Assembly: GCA_039931615.1 (NCBI GenBank)
Contig: JBDTRR010000007.1
Coordinates: 77,212 to 141,211 of the forward strand
From: JAHFUI01 sp039931615
Lineage (GTDB): Bacteria; Acidobacteriota; Vicinamibacteria; Vicinamibacterales; CAVVIG01
Length of the DNA: 64,000 nt
Direction: 5' to 3'
A program made the position numbers and the translations under genes. A model generated the notes under the pieces. That model was given only the letters and a program-made list of their open reading frames with translations, was not told the DNA's origin and searched no databases. Each line of letters opens with the position of its first letter. Position 1 is the stretch's first letter. Positions 16,846 to 27,131 of this stretch are shown here, one piece after another.

Positions 16846-17854
16846 CCCGGAATGGGCGTCCTGGCCGGACGAGAAACTGCTGGACCTCCGCTTGTGCGAT
16901 CTCGGCGTCACCATCGAAGGCACCGATCTCGAGGCGCGGATTGCCGAGATCGTCGCCGAACTCGAGGCGCGCGGCCTGCTCTTCCGGCCGCACTACTGGC
17001 TGTCCGATGAGTGGTTCACGCCCGACGACGTGCCGGGCATCGCCATCCCGTTCTATCTCGGCCACCCGCGGCTGGCCCGGCTCGAAGCCGCCCAGATGCT
17101 GGAGGTCGAAGGCGGCGATCCCGAGTCGTGCCTGATGATTCTCCGCCACGAGGCCGGCCACGCCATCGACAACGCCTACCAGCTGCGCGGCCGGGCGCGA
17201 CGGCGGCAGCTGTTCGGTCCGCCGGCAACCCCGTATCCCGAGTACTACACGCCGAAGCCGTACAGCAAGAGCTTCGTGCAGCATCTCGATCACTGGTACG
17301 CGCAGAGCCATCCCGACGAGGATTTTGCCGAGACGTTCGCCGTCTGGCTCGATCCCGACTCGATGTGGGCGACGCGGTACGCGGAATGGCCGGCGCTGCC
17401 CAAGCTCGAATACATGGATCGGCTGATGCGCAGCCTGACTCAGCGCCAGGCGTCGATCACGTCCCGGCGCCAACTCGACCCGCTCCCGAAGCTGCGCAAG
17501 ACGCTGCGCGAGCACTACCGCAAGAAGCGCGAACACTACGGCCTCGATCACCCCGATTTCTACGAGAGCGACCTGCGCAAGATGTTCTCCGACGCGCCGC
17601 AATACGCGGCCAATGCGTTGGCGGCCCGGTTCATCCGCAAGATCCGCAAGGAGGTGCGCGGCACGGTGGCCAGCTTCACGGACAGCTATCAGTACACGAT
17701 CGAACAGCTGATCGAAGGAATCATCGCGCGGTGCCGCGATCTGAATCTCCACCTGACCGAGTCCGAAGAAAGCACCAGGATTGATTTCATGCTGTTCCTC
17801 ACGGTGCAGACGATGAACTACCTGCACAGCGGGCGGCATCGGGTCGCGCTATGA
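16838..17854 (+). CDS. putative zinc-binding metallopeptidase
   Basis: 338 residues, no signal peptide, so cytoplasmic. Gluzincin-type site RHEAGHAID with H104, E105 and H108; a candidate third ligand lies in DEDFAETFAVWLDP about 57 residues later. The family is that of uncharacterised putative zinc peptidases of about 300-400 residues. The C-terminal half is basic (TLREHYRKKREHY) and helical. It overlaps gatA (8 nt) and the ATP-grasp gene (4 nt). The tight coupling to a D-Ala-D-Ala-ligase-like ATP-grasp enzyme suggests a peptide-making and peptide-cutting pair; the substrate is unknown. Confidence 0.8.
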   Translation: MPDPEWASWPDEKLLDLRLCDLGVTIEGTDLEARIAEIVAELEARGLLFRPHYWLSDEWFTPDDVPGIAIPFYLGHPRLARLEAAQMLEVEGGDPESCLMILRHEAGHAIDNAYQLRGRARRRQLFGPPATPYPEYYTPKPYSKSFVQHLDHWYAQSHPDEDFAETFAVWLDPDSMWATRYAEWPALPKLEYMDRLMRSLTQRQASITSRRQLDPLPKLRKTLREHYRKKREHYGLDHPDFYESDLRKMFSDAPQYAANALAARFIRKIRKEVRGTVASFTDSYQYTIEQLIEGIIARCRDLNLHLTESEESTRIDFMLFLTVQTMNYLHSGRHRVAL

Positions 17855-18882
17855 CGACGACGCGGCTGCGGGTGCTGGCGCTGGTCCACCGGCACCTGGT
17901 CCCGCCGGCGACCATCGAGGAAGGGACCGACATCGTCTCGGCGCCGTGGCGCACCGAATACGACGTCATCACCACCCTGACGGCGATGGGGCACGACGTG
18001 CGGCCGCTCGGCGTCCACGACGACCTCGGAGACATCCGCCGGACGGTCGCCGACTGGAAGCCGCACATCGCGTTCAACCTGCTCGAAGGATTCGACGACA
18101 TCACGATCTTCGACCAGAACGTCATCAGTTACCTCGAGCTGTTGAAGCTGTCCTATACGGGCTGCAATCCGCGCGGGCTGCTGCTGGCGCGGGACAAGTC
18201 GCTGTCCAAGAAGCTGCTCGCCTATCACCGCATTCCGGTCCCGGAGTCCGAGGTCTTCCGGATCGGCCGCCCGATCCGGCGCCCGAAGCGGCTGCAGTTC
18301 CCCTTGATCGTGAAGTCGCTGACCCAGGAAGCGTCGATCGGCATCTCGCAGGCGTCGGTGGTCGACAGCGACGAGAAGCTGCAGGAGCGCGTCCTGTTCA
18401 TCCACGAAAGCGTCGGCACGACGGCGATTGCGGAACGCTACGTCGAAGGACGCGAGCTCTACGTCGGCATCCTCGGGAATCAGACGCTCCAGGCGCTGCC
18501 GGTCTGGGAGCTGTTCTTCACCAACATGCCGGACGGAGCGAAGCGGATCGCCACCGATCGCGTCAAGTGGAGCGTCAAGTATCAGAAGAAGTACGGCATC
18601 GACAGCGGGCCGGCGCGGGATTTACCGGAAGCACTCGGCAACCGGATCCTGCATATGTGCAAACGGGCCTACCGCGCCCTCGAGTTGAGCGGCTACGCGC
18701 GCGTCGACTTGCGCCTGGACGACAACGGGACCGTCTGGCTGCTGGAGGCCAACCCGAATCCGCAGATTGCCCGCGGCGAGGATTTCGCGGCTTCGGCCGA
18801 AAAGGCAGGATTGTCCTATGAGACGGTGCTCCAGCGCATCCTCAACCACGGATTGCGCTGGCAGCCGGAGAGCGTCGCGTAG
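17851..18882 (+). CDS. ATP-grasp ligase related to D-alanine-D-alanine ligase
   Basis: 343 residues. Segments typical of the D-Ala-D-Ala ligase superfamily: FNLLEGFDDITIFDQNVISYLEL (substrate side), YTGCNPRGLLLARDKSLSKKLL, FPLIVKSLTQEASIGISQ (ATP-binding lysine and glycine-rich loop), AERYVEGRELYVGILGN, and metal-binding VDLRLDDNGTVWLLEANPNPQI. The N-terminus lacks the standard Ddl motifs, so this is unlikely to be the housekeeping Ddl. Expected chemistry is ATP-dependent formation of an acyl-phosphate and an amide bond. Coupled by ATGA overlap to the zinc peptidase. Confidence 0.85.
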   Translation: MTTTRLRVLALVHRHLVPPATIEEGTDIVSAPWRTEYDVITTLTAMGHDVRPLGVHDDLGDIRRTVADWKPHIAFNLLEGFDDITIFDQNVISYLELLKLSYTGCNPRGLLLARDKSLSKKLLAYHRIPVPESEVFRIGRPIRRPKRLQFPLIVKSLTQEASIGISQASVVDSDEKLQERVLFIHESVGTTAIAERYVEGRELYVGILGNQTLQALPVWELFFTNMPDGAKRIATDRVKWSVKYQKKYGIDSGPARDLPEALGNRILHMCKRAYRALELSGYARVDLRLDDNGTVWLLEANPNPQIARGEDFAASAEKAGLSYETVLQRILNHGLRWQPESVA

Positions 18883-18932
18883 AACGACTCATTGCTGAAG
18901 GCGGAGTGCAGAATGCGGAATGGATGCGGCAT

Positions 18933-19196
18933 TCAGAGTTTTTCGAGCAGTTCCGGGGTCCGCAGCTGATCGGCGGGACCGTGCGGAGCGCTGGGCTTCA
19001 GGTAGACCATCGGACGGAGCGAGATCCGTTCGTCGAGGCTCTTGACCACCATCGCGCCGCCGCCGGCCGTCTTCTTCAGTTTGGTAAAGCCGACGACGAC
19101 GCAGAAACCGATGAACAGGACGAGCACGAAAATCGTGCTCGATGCCAGTCCCTGGAGGGCGCCCATCACGAGCGCCAGCACGTCCGCAGAAATCAT
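18933..19196 (-). CDS. small single-pass membrane protein
   Basis: 87 residues: MISADVLALVMGALQGLAS, then one hydrophobic segment (about 20-38, TIFVLVLFIGFCVVVGF), a short basic stretch KLKK and a soluble tail. ATG overlaps the stop of the omega-subunit gene (19193-19196). No family recognised. Last gene behind dnaK-hsp20-omega. Confidence 0.6.
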   Translation of the reverse strand: MISADVLALVMGALQGLASSTIFVLVLFIGFCVVVGFTKLKKTAGGGAMVVKSLDERISLRPMVYLKPSAPHGPADQLRTPELLEKL

Positions 19197-19471
19197 GCTT
19201 CGCCTTCCTGCCTGGCGACGCGCTTGGGATCTGGCACATCGTAATAGACCAGCCCGCGCCGGACCTCTTCCATCGCGACCCGCTCCAATTTGTGCGGAAG
19301 AGGGCCTTCTTCGCCGTCGATCCGCGGCCGGGCCCCCCGGCGCAGCTGCTTGGCACGCAACGCCGCCACATCGACAAACAGGAACCGGCTCTCTATCGGT
19401 TGCGCCGGCTCTGCCGGAATCGCCGGGGCATCGTCTTCTGACACGTCATTCCGTTCGCGCTGATCATCCAT
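19193..19471 (-). CDS. rpoZ: RNA polymerase omega subunit-like protein
   Basis: 92 residues from ATG 19471 (MDDQRERNDVSEDDAPAIP). After an acidic leader come SRFLFVDVAALRAKQLRRGA and HKLERVAMEEVRRGLVYYDV, matching the two conserved omega blocks (R..LV..A..RA.QL..G and K...IA.EE...G). Omega aids assembly of beta-prime and, in proteobacteria, binds ppGpp. Its position 110 nt after hsp20 and dnaK on the same strand is unusual and could give it heat-shock read-through. The longer open frame upstream overlaps hsp20 and is not coding. Confidence 0.72.
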   Translation of the reverse strand: MDDQRERNDVSEDDAPAIPAEPAQPIESRFLFVDVAALRAKQLRRGARPRIDGEEGPLPHKLERVAMEEVRRGLVYYDVPDPKRVARQEGEA

Positions 19472-19581
19472 GGCGGCCTTACAGGTTAGCAACTTGGTAC
19501 GAGATGCGGCAAGTCGGGGGGCCTGCGGCCCACCCGACCTGCCCCGACCTGCCTTAACTACGGCCAGCCACTGCGTTCTGT

Positions 19582-19971
19582 TTACGCGGCGACGTCGACC
19601 TTGATCTGCCGCGGCCTGGCTTCCTCGCGCAACGGCAGCCTGACGCTGAGCACGCCGTTCTTGTAGTCGGCCGAAACCTTGCCGGCATCGACGGTCTGCG
19701 GCAGCGAGAACGAACGGCTGAACGAGCCGTAGCGCCGCTCGACGTGGTGAAACTGCTCCTGCTTGACGTCCCCGGCGAACTTTTTCTCGCCCTTGATCGT
19801 CAACACGAAGTTCTCGACGGTGATGTCGATGTCCTCGCGCGCCATATCGGGGAGCTCGGCCTTCAGCACCAGTTCCTGATCCCCGGTCTGATAGATGTCG
19901 ACCGGCGGCATCCAGGTGTCGGCGGCCGCAAACCCAAAGTCCCGAAACGGATCCCAACGCACGATAGCCAT
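19582..19971 (-). CDS. Hsp20/alpha-crystallin small heat-shock protein
   Basis: 129 residues from ATG 19971 (MAIVRWDPFRDFGF), preceded by the strong ribosome site AAGGAGG 5-6 nt upstream, which decides the start over a longer frame to 20028. Alpha-crystallin domain about 30-120 with PPVDIYQTGDQELVLKAELPDM, ENFVLTIKGEKKF, the conserved RRYGSFSRSFSLPQ and the A-x-x-x-NGVLSVRLP motif. ATP-independent holdase that keeps unfolded protein soluble for DnaK. Only 37 nt downstream of dnaK, so co-transcribed. Confidence 0.94.
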   Translation of the reverse strand: MAIVRWDPFRDFGFAAADTWMPPVDIYQTGDQELVLKAELPDMAREDIDITVENFVLTIKGEKKFAGDVKQEQFHHVERRYGSFSRSFSLPQTVDAGKVSADYKNGVLSVRLPLREEARPRQIKVDVAA

Positions 19972-20008
19972 ATCTGCCTCCTTGAGTGTCCGGTTGGTTA
20001 CTACCTGG

Positions 20009-21904
<1,896 letters not shown>

Positions 21905-21939
21905 AGCCGTTGCCCTCCCCAATTTCTTAAGCTTCATGG

Positions 21940-21968
21940 AGTATAGGGTCAGCATGAGTGCATGTCAA
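21940..21968 (-). promoter_or_regulatory. consensus sigma70 promoter of the dnaK operon
   Basis: On the minus strand TTGACA (21968-21963), a 17-nt spacer, then TATACT (21945-21940), 36 nt before the dnaK ATG. Near-perfect housekeeping promoter. The short motif CACTCAT occurs twice around it (once in the spacer, once upstream of -35), a possible operator for a heat-shock repressor. No CIRCE or HspR inverted repeat is recognisable. Confidence 0.75.
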
Positions 21969-22053
21969 GCATTTTATATGAGTGTTTACTAATCATATAT
22001 TGACCGATTGACTGCTGAGTTCAGTCCTAGCCCCAGTCCCTTTGCCTTTCCCT

Positions 22054-22087
22054 TTTTGCCTTTTGCCTTTTGCCTTTTGCCTTTTGC
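22054..22087. repeat. tandem heptamer (TTTTGCC)~5
   Basis: About 4.9 perfect copies of TTTTGCC, preceded by two imperfect copies from 22041. It lies just upstream of the second hsp20, within the divergent dnaK/hsp20 intergenic region. Copy number is expected to be slippage-prone and could change spacing upstream of the hsp20 start. Confidence 0.85.
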
Positions 22088-22101
22088 TGCGATCATCGGT
22101 C

Positions 22102-22560
22102 ATGCGACCGCGCTTCCTCTCCGCCACGCTCCCCTCCGAAGTCGCTGACTACGCCGACGAGATCCGGCTGGCGTTCCTCGATCTCGGCCGCGCGCTGACC
22201 ACCGAGTCGTTGACCGGCGAGTGCTCACCGGTCCTCGATGTCTACGAGAACGACAAGTGGATTGAAATCGTTGTCGACCTGCCGGGGGTCGACGCCGCCG
22301 CCATCCGGGTGACCGCGAAGGCCGACACGGTGCTGATCGTCGGCGAGAAGGCGCGGCGCCGGCCGCACGCCGACTCCTCGTTCCACCTGGTGGAGCGCGA
22401 CTTCGGACGGTTCGCGCGCGTCGTCCGCGTCGGTCTGGCGTGCGACTTCGCCAGGGCCCGGGCCCGGCTCGCCGACGGTGAGCTGCGTCTGTCGCTGCCG
22501 AAGATCGCCGACCGGCGCGGCATCGTGATCTCGATTCCCGTCACCTGCCCCGTTACCTGA
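22102..22560 (+). CDS. Hsp20-family small heat-shock protein (second copy)
   Basis: 152 residues from ATG 22102 (MRPRFLSATLPSEVADYADEIR); the upstream in-frame part is only the heptamer repeat. Alpha-crystallin core: SPVLDVYENDKWIEIVVDLPGVDAAAIRV, ADTVLIVGEKARRR, FHLVERDFGRFARVVRVG and ADGELRLSLPKI. More divergent than the copy at 19582, with aspartate replacing the usual R-Y-G residues (RDFGRF). Divergent from dnaK, so both may share heat-responsive control. Confidence 0.88.
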   Translation: MRPRFLSATLPSEVADYADEIRLAFLDLGRALTTESLTGECSPVLDVYENDKWIEIVVDLPGVDAAAIRVTAKADTVLIVGEKARRRPHADSSFHLVERDFGRFARVVRVGLACDFARARARLADGELRLSLPKIADRRGIVISIPVTCPVT

Positions 22561-22612
22561 TCGAGCGCATCAGCAGGTTGCCGCCGGGCGGATTGTGGTT
22601 CATGATGCCTTC

Positions 22613-23437
22613 GTGCGCATTTTGTTCATCGGCGACATCGTCGGCCGGCCCGGCCGCGACCTGCTGAAACGCGGGCTGGCAACCGTCGTCGACCACCACA
22701 GCATCGACGTCGTCATCGCCAACGCGGAGAATTCCGCGGCCGGGTTCGGCATTACTCGCGAGATCGGCGATCAACTGCTGGAGTGGGGCGTCGACGTGAT
22801 GACGTCGGGAAACCACATCTGGGACAAGCGGGAGGCGCTCGACTACATCGGCACTGAGCCGCGGCTGCTCCGGCCAGCCAACTACCCCGCCGGCGCGCCG
22901 GGAAACGGCAGCTACCTGGCGCGAACCCGCCACGGCGAAACGATCGGCGTGATCAACATCATGGGCCGCGTCTTCATGTTGAACATCGACGATCCGTTCG
23001 CCGTCGTCCTGCGCGAAATCGAGGCGATGCGGGAGCGGACGCGGACCATCTTCGTCGACTTCCACGCCGAAGCGACCTCGGAAAAGATTGCGATGGGCTG
23101 GCATCTCGACGGCCGCGTCTCGGCCGTCGTCGGCACCCACACGCACGTCCAGACCGCCGACGAGCGGATCCTGCCGAAGGGGACCGCCTATCTCACCGAC
23201 GTCGGGATGACCGGACCGCACGATTCGATCATCGGCGTCGAGACCGCGGCGGCGCTCGGCAAGTTCCTGACCGCGTTGCCGGCCAGATTCGAGACGGCGA
23301 CCGCCAATCCCCGGCTCCATGCGGTGATCGTCGAAACCGATTCGAAGACCGGCCGCGCCGTCGATATCGAGCGCTTGAGCCTGGGCGTCGACGATCTCGC
23401 CGAGATCGGCGTCCCGCACCTGCAGCCGGTCAGCTGA
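22613..23437 (+). CDS. YmdB-like metallophosphoesterase (TIGR00282 family)
   Basis: About 274 residues from GTG 22613 (VRILFIGDIVGRPGRD), which matches the family N-terminus better than a GTG 18 nt upstream. Dimetal motifs: FIGDIVG, NAENSAAGFG, SGNHIWD (GNH), VDFHAEATSEK and GTHTHVQTADE. Relatives hydrolyse 2',3'-cAMP and affect biofilm and sporulation genes in Bacillus. First gene of a plus-strand run continuing with xseA, xseB, the prenyl synthase and tlyA. Confidence 0.93.
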   Translation: MRILFIGDIVGRPGRDLLKRGLATVVDHHSIDVVIANAENSAAGFGITREIGDQLLEWGVDVMTSGNHIWDKREALDYIGTEPRLLRPANYPAGAPGNGSYLARTRHGETIGVINIMGRVFMLNIDDPFAVVLREIEAMRERTRTIFVDFHAEATSEKIAMGWHLDGRVSAVVGTHTHVQTADERILPKGTAYLTDVGMTGPHDSIIGVETAAALGKFLTALPARFETATANPRLHAVIVETDSKTGRAVDIERLSLGVDDLAEIGVPHLQPVS

Positions 23438-23448
23438 ACCCCACCGCG

Positions 23449-24954
23449 ATGTCCGACCTGTTCGACCTGCCGTTCGAAGAGGAAGACGGCGAGGACCCGC
23501 GGGTGGACGACGTCCGCCTGACGCCCCCGGTACCCGTCGCTGCGCTTCCGATAGACACGCCGGTTGGGCGGCGAGGTCCGGACCCGATCCCCGCCGTACC
23601 CGCCGTGGTGCCACGGCGCCGCATCCTCACCGTCACCGAGCTCACCATCCGCGTCCGCGATCTGTTGGAAACCGAGCTGTTCGAAGTGTGGGTCGAGGGC
23701 GAGCTCTCCAACTGCCGGACCTGGAACACCGGCCACGTTTATTTCACGTTGAAAGACGGCGGGGCCCAGGTGCGCGGCGTGATTTTCCGGTCGTCGCTCC
23801 GCTATCTGAAATTCAAGCCGGGTGACGGCATGCGCGTGGTGGCGCGCGGCCGGATGTCGGTCTACGAGCCCAAGGGCGAGTATCAGCTCGTCTGCGAGCA
23901 CCTCGAGCCGCAGGGGCTGGGCGCGCTGCAGCTGGCGTTCGATCAGCTGAAGAAACGGCTGCACGCGGAAGGCCTGTTCGACGCCGCCCGCAAGCGGCCG
24001 CTGCCGGCGCTGCCGCGCAAGATCGGGATCGTCACCTCGCTCGACGGCGCCGCAATCCGCGACATCATCAAGGTGCTGGCGCGGCGCTACGCCAATGCCC
24101 ATCTCGTCATCTGCCCGGCCCGGGTCCAGGGCGAAGGCGCGGCGCTCGAAATTGCCCGCGGTCTGCGGGCGATCGGGCGGGTTCCCGGCGTCGACGTCAT
24201 CATCGTCGGCCGCGGCGGCGGCGCGATCGAAGATCTCTGGGCGTTCAACGACGAAGTCGTGGCACGCGCGATCGCCGCCTCGCCGGTCCCGGTCATCTCG
24301 GCGGTGGGCCACGAGAGCGACATGACCATCGCCGATTTCGTCGCCGACCTGCGCGCGCCGACGCCGTCGGCGGCCGCCGAGCTGGTGGTGGCGCGGAAGG
24401 ACGAGTTCCGGGCCCGGATCGATCGGTTGTCGGATCGGCTGACCGCGGCGGCGCGGACGAGAGTCCACGGTCTGAGCCGGCGCGTGCACATCCTGAGCGC
24501 GAGGCCGGCGTTTGCCGGCGTTCCCGGCCGGCTCGCGATGCGCGACCGGCACGCCGCGGAGCTGACCTACGCGCTGGCGCGCGTCATGCGGGCCGGTCTC
24601 ACCTCGCGAGACCGTCGACTGCAGCTGCTGCGGCGCCAGCTGGAAACCTGCGACCTCGGCAAGTCGCTGGCCGGGATCCGCACGCGGCTGGTCGCCGGCG
24701 AGGGGCGTCTGGCGGCCGCCATCGTCCGCTCGCTCCACCGGGCCGATGGGCAGCTGCGCGGCTGCGCCAGCCGGCTGGAGTCGCTCAGCCCGCTCGCGGT
24801 CCTGGCTCGAGGCTACGCGGTGTGCTGGACCGCCGACAGCACCCGCATCGTTCGCGACGCGGCCGACCTCGCGGTCGGCGACGCGGTCCGCGTCACGCTG
24901 GCCAGGGGTGAGCTGGATTGCGAAGTCCGTGATAGAAAGATGGACCAACGGTAA
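23449..24954 (+). CDS. xseA: exodeoxyribonuclease VII large subunit
   Basis: 501 residues. An acidic, Pro-rich 50-residue extension precedes the OB-fold (VTELTIRVRDLLETELFEVWVEGELSN). The catalytic domain shows the family segments KIGIVTSLDGAAIRDIIKVL, PARVQGEGAA, DVIIVGRGGGAIEDLWAFNDE, ISAVGHESD and DLRAPTPSAAAEL, followed by a long coiled-coil and a C-terminal segment with LARGYAV. Degrades single-stranded DNA with XseB. The gap to xseB is 5 nt. Confidence 0.96.
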   Translation: MSDLFDLPFEEEDGEDPRVDDVRLTPPVPVAALPIDTPVGRRGPDPIPAVPAVVPRRRILTVTELTIRVRDLLETELFEVWVEGELSNCRTWNTGHVYFTLKDGGAQVRGVIFRSSLRYLKFKPGDGMRVVARGRMSVYEPKGEYQLVCEHLEPQGLGALQLAFDQLKKRLHAEGLFDAARKRPLPALPRKIGIVTSLDGAAIRDIIKVLARRYANAHLVICPARVQGEGAALEIARGLRAIGRVPGVDVIIVGRGGGAIEDLWAFNDEVVARAIAASPVPVISAVGHESDMTIADFVADLRAPTPSAAAELVVARKDEFRARIDRLSDRLTAAARTRVHGLSRRVHILSARPAFAGVPGRLAMRDRHAAELTYALARVMRAGLTSRDRRLQLLRRQLETCDLGKSLAGIRTRLVAGEGRLAAAIVRSLHRADGQLRGCASRLESLSPLAVLARGYAVCWTADSTRIVRDAADLAVGDAVRVTLARGELDCEVRDRKMDQR

Positions 24955-24959
24955 CGCGC

Positions 24960-25232
24960 GTGGATACCTCAATCAAGGACTTCGAAGCCGCCATCGCCGA
25001 GCTCGAATCGATCGTCAAGAAGCTCGAAGAAGGCGACATGGCGCTCGAACCGTCGCTGGCACTTTACGAACGCGGCGTGCAGCTGTCGCGGTTCTGCCAC
25101 GCCCGGCTCGAGGAGGCGGAGCGGCGGATCGAAATCCTCGGCGAGCGCGGCGAGCTCAGGCCCGCGCCGTCCTCGCTGACGGCCACCGCCGAGGCCTCCG
25201 GCACGCCGATCATCAAGCGCGACCGCCCGTGA
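24960..25232 (+). CDS. xseB: exodeoxyribonuclease VII small subunit
   Basis: 90 residues from GTG 24960. The helical hairpin of XseB is clear: FEAAIAELESIVKKLEEGDMALEPSLALYERGVQLSRFCHARLEEAERRIEIL, which contains the conserved LE..V..LE.G...LE..L..YE.G. Binds the coiled coil of XseA. The stop overlaps the GTG start of the prenyl synthase gene. Confidence 0.95.
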   Translation: MDTSIKDFEAAIAELESIVKKLEEGDMALEPSLALYERGVQLSRFCHARLEEAERRIEILGERGELRPAPSSLTATAEASGTPIIKRDRP

Positions 25233-26218
25233 CCGCCGCGCCGGCCTCCTTCGACGCCTTCCTACGTCTCGTCCGCGCTCGTGTCGACGAGGCACTCGAC
25301 CGGTATCTCCCGCGGGCGCCGGCCTGCCCCGCCATGATCAGCGAGGCGATGCGCTACGGCGTCCTGGCTGGTGGGAAGCGTCTGCGCCCATCGCTGACCC
25401 TGGCGGCGGCCGACGCCGTGGCACGCCGCCATGCCGACACGGCGCGAGGCAGAGAGCCGGGGTCTGACACGGGGCGCAGCTTCAGCAGCGCCGTCGATCT
25501 CGCCATGCCCGCGGCCTGCGCGATCGAACTGATCCACACCTATTCGCTGATCCACGACGACCTGCCGGCGATGGACAACGACACCCTGCGCCGTGGGCGG
25601 CCGACGCTGCACGTCGTCTACGGCGACGGCGTCGCGATTCTCGTCGGCGACGGCTTGCAGGCCGAAGCGTTCGCCCTGCTCGCCCGGGAGCCGAGCGGCA
25701 GCGACCCGGAACTGGTCGCGCGGAAGCTTCGGGTGCTGCAGGTGATCGGCGACGCGGCCAGTTCGACCGGCCTGGTCGGCGGGCAGGCGATCGATCTCCA
25801 GGCGGCCGGCCAGGCGCCCGGCCATGCCATCACGCTCGACGCCGACGGGCTGCGGGCGATGCATGCACGCAAGACCGGCGCGCTGATCCGCGCCTCGGCG
25901 GTGAGCGGGGCACTCATGGGCGGCGGGGATCAGCACGCCGTCGACGCGGTGGCGCAGTACGCGTCCGAACTCGGTCTGGCGTTCCAAATCGTCGACGACA
26001 TCCTCGACGTCGAGGGCAGCGCCGGCGAACTGGGGAAGACGGCCGGCAAGGATGCCTCCGGCGCCAAGCCGACCTACCCCGCCCTGTTCGGTCTCGAGCA
26101 GTCCCGATCTCTGGCTGCCGAGTGCGTCGGCCGCGCCCGGCAGATACTCGGGCAGGCCGGCCTGGCCGACGGCTGGCTTTCAGACATCGCCGACTGGGTG
26201 GTGTCGCGAAAGAATTGA
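25229..26218 (+). CDS. ispA: polyprenyl (farnesyl/geranylgeranyl) diphosphate synthase
   Basis: 329 residues from GTG 25229. Trans-prenyltransferase with GGKRLRPSLTLAAAD, first aspartate-rich motif DDLPAMDND, GQAIDLQA, KTGALIRASA and second motif DDILDVEG. The two extra residues in the first motif (DDxxxxD) indicate a type II FPP/GGPP synthase. An unusual insert, TARGREPGSDTGRSFSSAVD, sits between KRLRPSL and the first motif and is rich in Gly/Arg/Ser. Product length cannot be read safely. Neighbour of tlyA and xseAB as in many bacteria, but dxs is absent here. Confidence 0.92.
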   Translation: MTAAPASFDAFLRLVRARVDEALDRYLPRAPACPAMISEAMRYGVLAGGKRLRPSLTLAAADAVARRHADTARGREPGSDTGRSFSSAVDLAMPAACAIELIHTYSLIHDDLPAMDNDTLRRGRPTLHVVYGDGVAILVGDGLQAEAFALLAREPSGSDPELVARKLRVLQVIGDAASSTGLVGGQAIDLQAAGQAPGHAITLDADGLRAMHARKTGALIRASAVSGALMGGGDQHAVDAVAQYASELGLAFQIVDDILDVEGSAGELGKTAGKDASGAKPTYPALFGLEQSRSLAAECVGRARQILGQAGLADGWLSDIADWVVSRKN

Positions 26219-26231
26219 CGCGGAGCGTCGA

Positions 26232-26981
26232 TTGACCGTGGTCAACCGCAAGATCCGGCTGGACGTGGCGCTGTTCGAGCGCGGCCTGGTCCCGTCGCGC
26301 GAGCGCGCCCGCGCGCTGATCCTGGCCGGCCAGGTCAAGGTCGACGGGCAGGTCGTCTCAAAGGCCGGCGCCGCGGTCGGCGATCGGGCCGAGGTCGAGC
26401 TCGCGGCCCCGGATCATCCCTACGTCGGCCGTGGCGGCATCAAGCTGGCCCACGCCCTCGACGTGTTTGCCATCTTCGTCTCTGGACGCCGGGCGCTGGA
26501 TGTCGGCGCTTCGACCGGCGGCTTCACCGATGTCCTGCTCCAGCGTGACGCGGCCAGCGTCATTGCCCTCGATGTCGGCCGCGGGCAGCTCGACTGGCGG
26601 CTGCGGACCGATCCCCGCGTCGTCGTCCGCGAACGGGTCAACGCCAGGGCGCTGACCGATCAAGACGTGCCGCACCCGGTCGACCTGGTCACGATCGACG
26701 TCTCGTTCATCTCGCTGCGCCACATCTTTCCCGCTTTGCCACCGTTTCTCGCCCCCGGCGCGGATGTGGTGGCGCTGGTCAAGCCGCAGTTCGAGGCCGG
26801 CCGGCACGAAGTGGGCAAACACGGCCTGGTGACCGACCCGTCGATTCACGACCAGGTGATCGCGCGCGTGACGGGTGAGGCCGAGGCGAACGGGCTGATC
26901 CGCCGCGGCATGACCCCGTCACCGATCACCGGCGCGACCGGGAATCGGGAGTTCTTCCTGCACCTGCGCAGGCAGACCTGA
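26232..26981 (+). CDS. tlyA: TlyA-family rRNA methyltransferase (S4 + FtsJ-like)
   Basis: 249 residues. TTG 26232 has GGAG 6 nt upstream and is preferred to GTG 26238. N-terminal S4 RNA-binding domain (KIRLDVALFERGLVPSRERARALI), then a Rossmann methyltransferase with RALDVGASTGGFTDVLLQ (SAM site), LVTIDVSFISLRHIFP and KPQFEAGRHEVGKHGLV. Relatives 2'-O-methylate 16S/23S rRNA and set capreomycin sensitivity. Last gene of the ymdB-like/xse/ispA run; hairpins follow. Confidence 0.94.
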   Translation: MTVVNRKIRLDVALFERGLVPSRERARALILAGQVKVDGQVVSKAGAAVGDRAEVELAAPDHPYVGRGGIKLAHALDVFAIFVSGRRALDVGASTGGFTDVLLQRDAASVIALDVGRGQLDWRLRTDPRVVVRERVNARALTDQDVPHPVDLVTIDVSFISLRHIFPALPPFLAPGADVVALVKPQFEAGRHEVGKHGLVTDPSIHDQVIARVTGEAEANGLIRRGMTPSPITGATGNREFFLHLRRQT

Positions 26982-27016
26982 CGAGTTCCGAAAAGGGGCC
27001 GGTGTCCGGTTGCCGG

Positions 27017-27077
27017 GAAAAGGGGCCGTGCCCCTTTTCGCCTGTCGCCTTCGAAAAGGGGTACCGCCCCTTTTTTC
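27017..27077. terminator. two GAAAAGGGG...CCCCTTTTC hairpins between tlyA and nadK
   Basis: 27017-27039 (9-bp arms GAAAAGGGG / CCCCTTTTC, 5-nt loop) and 27053-27077 (same arms, followed by extra T residues). The second has the form of an intrinsic terminator on both strands. A half copy (GAAAAGGGGCC) lies just upstream at 26990-27000. The same palindrome forms the end of lpxB near 2908-2930, so these are also members of a dispersed repeat. Termination of tlyA is inferred. Confidence 0.6.
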
Positions 27078-27131
27078 GCTCAGGCCAGCCCTTTGTCAGG
27101 GTCGTGTCCTTTGTGGTTGGATAGACGGTCG

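Noticed and set aside
22041..22090. CRISPR-like array
   Set aside because: The heptamer TTTTGCC repeats in tandem without spacers; no array of spaced repeats exists in the window.
21905..22101. CIRCE or HspR operator before dnaK
   Set aside because: No TTAGCACTC-N9-GAGTGCTAA or CTTGAGT-N7-ACTCAAG found; only a direct CACTCAT pair.
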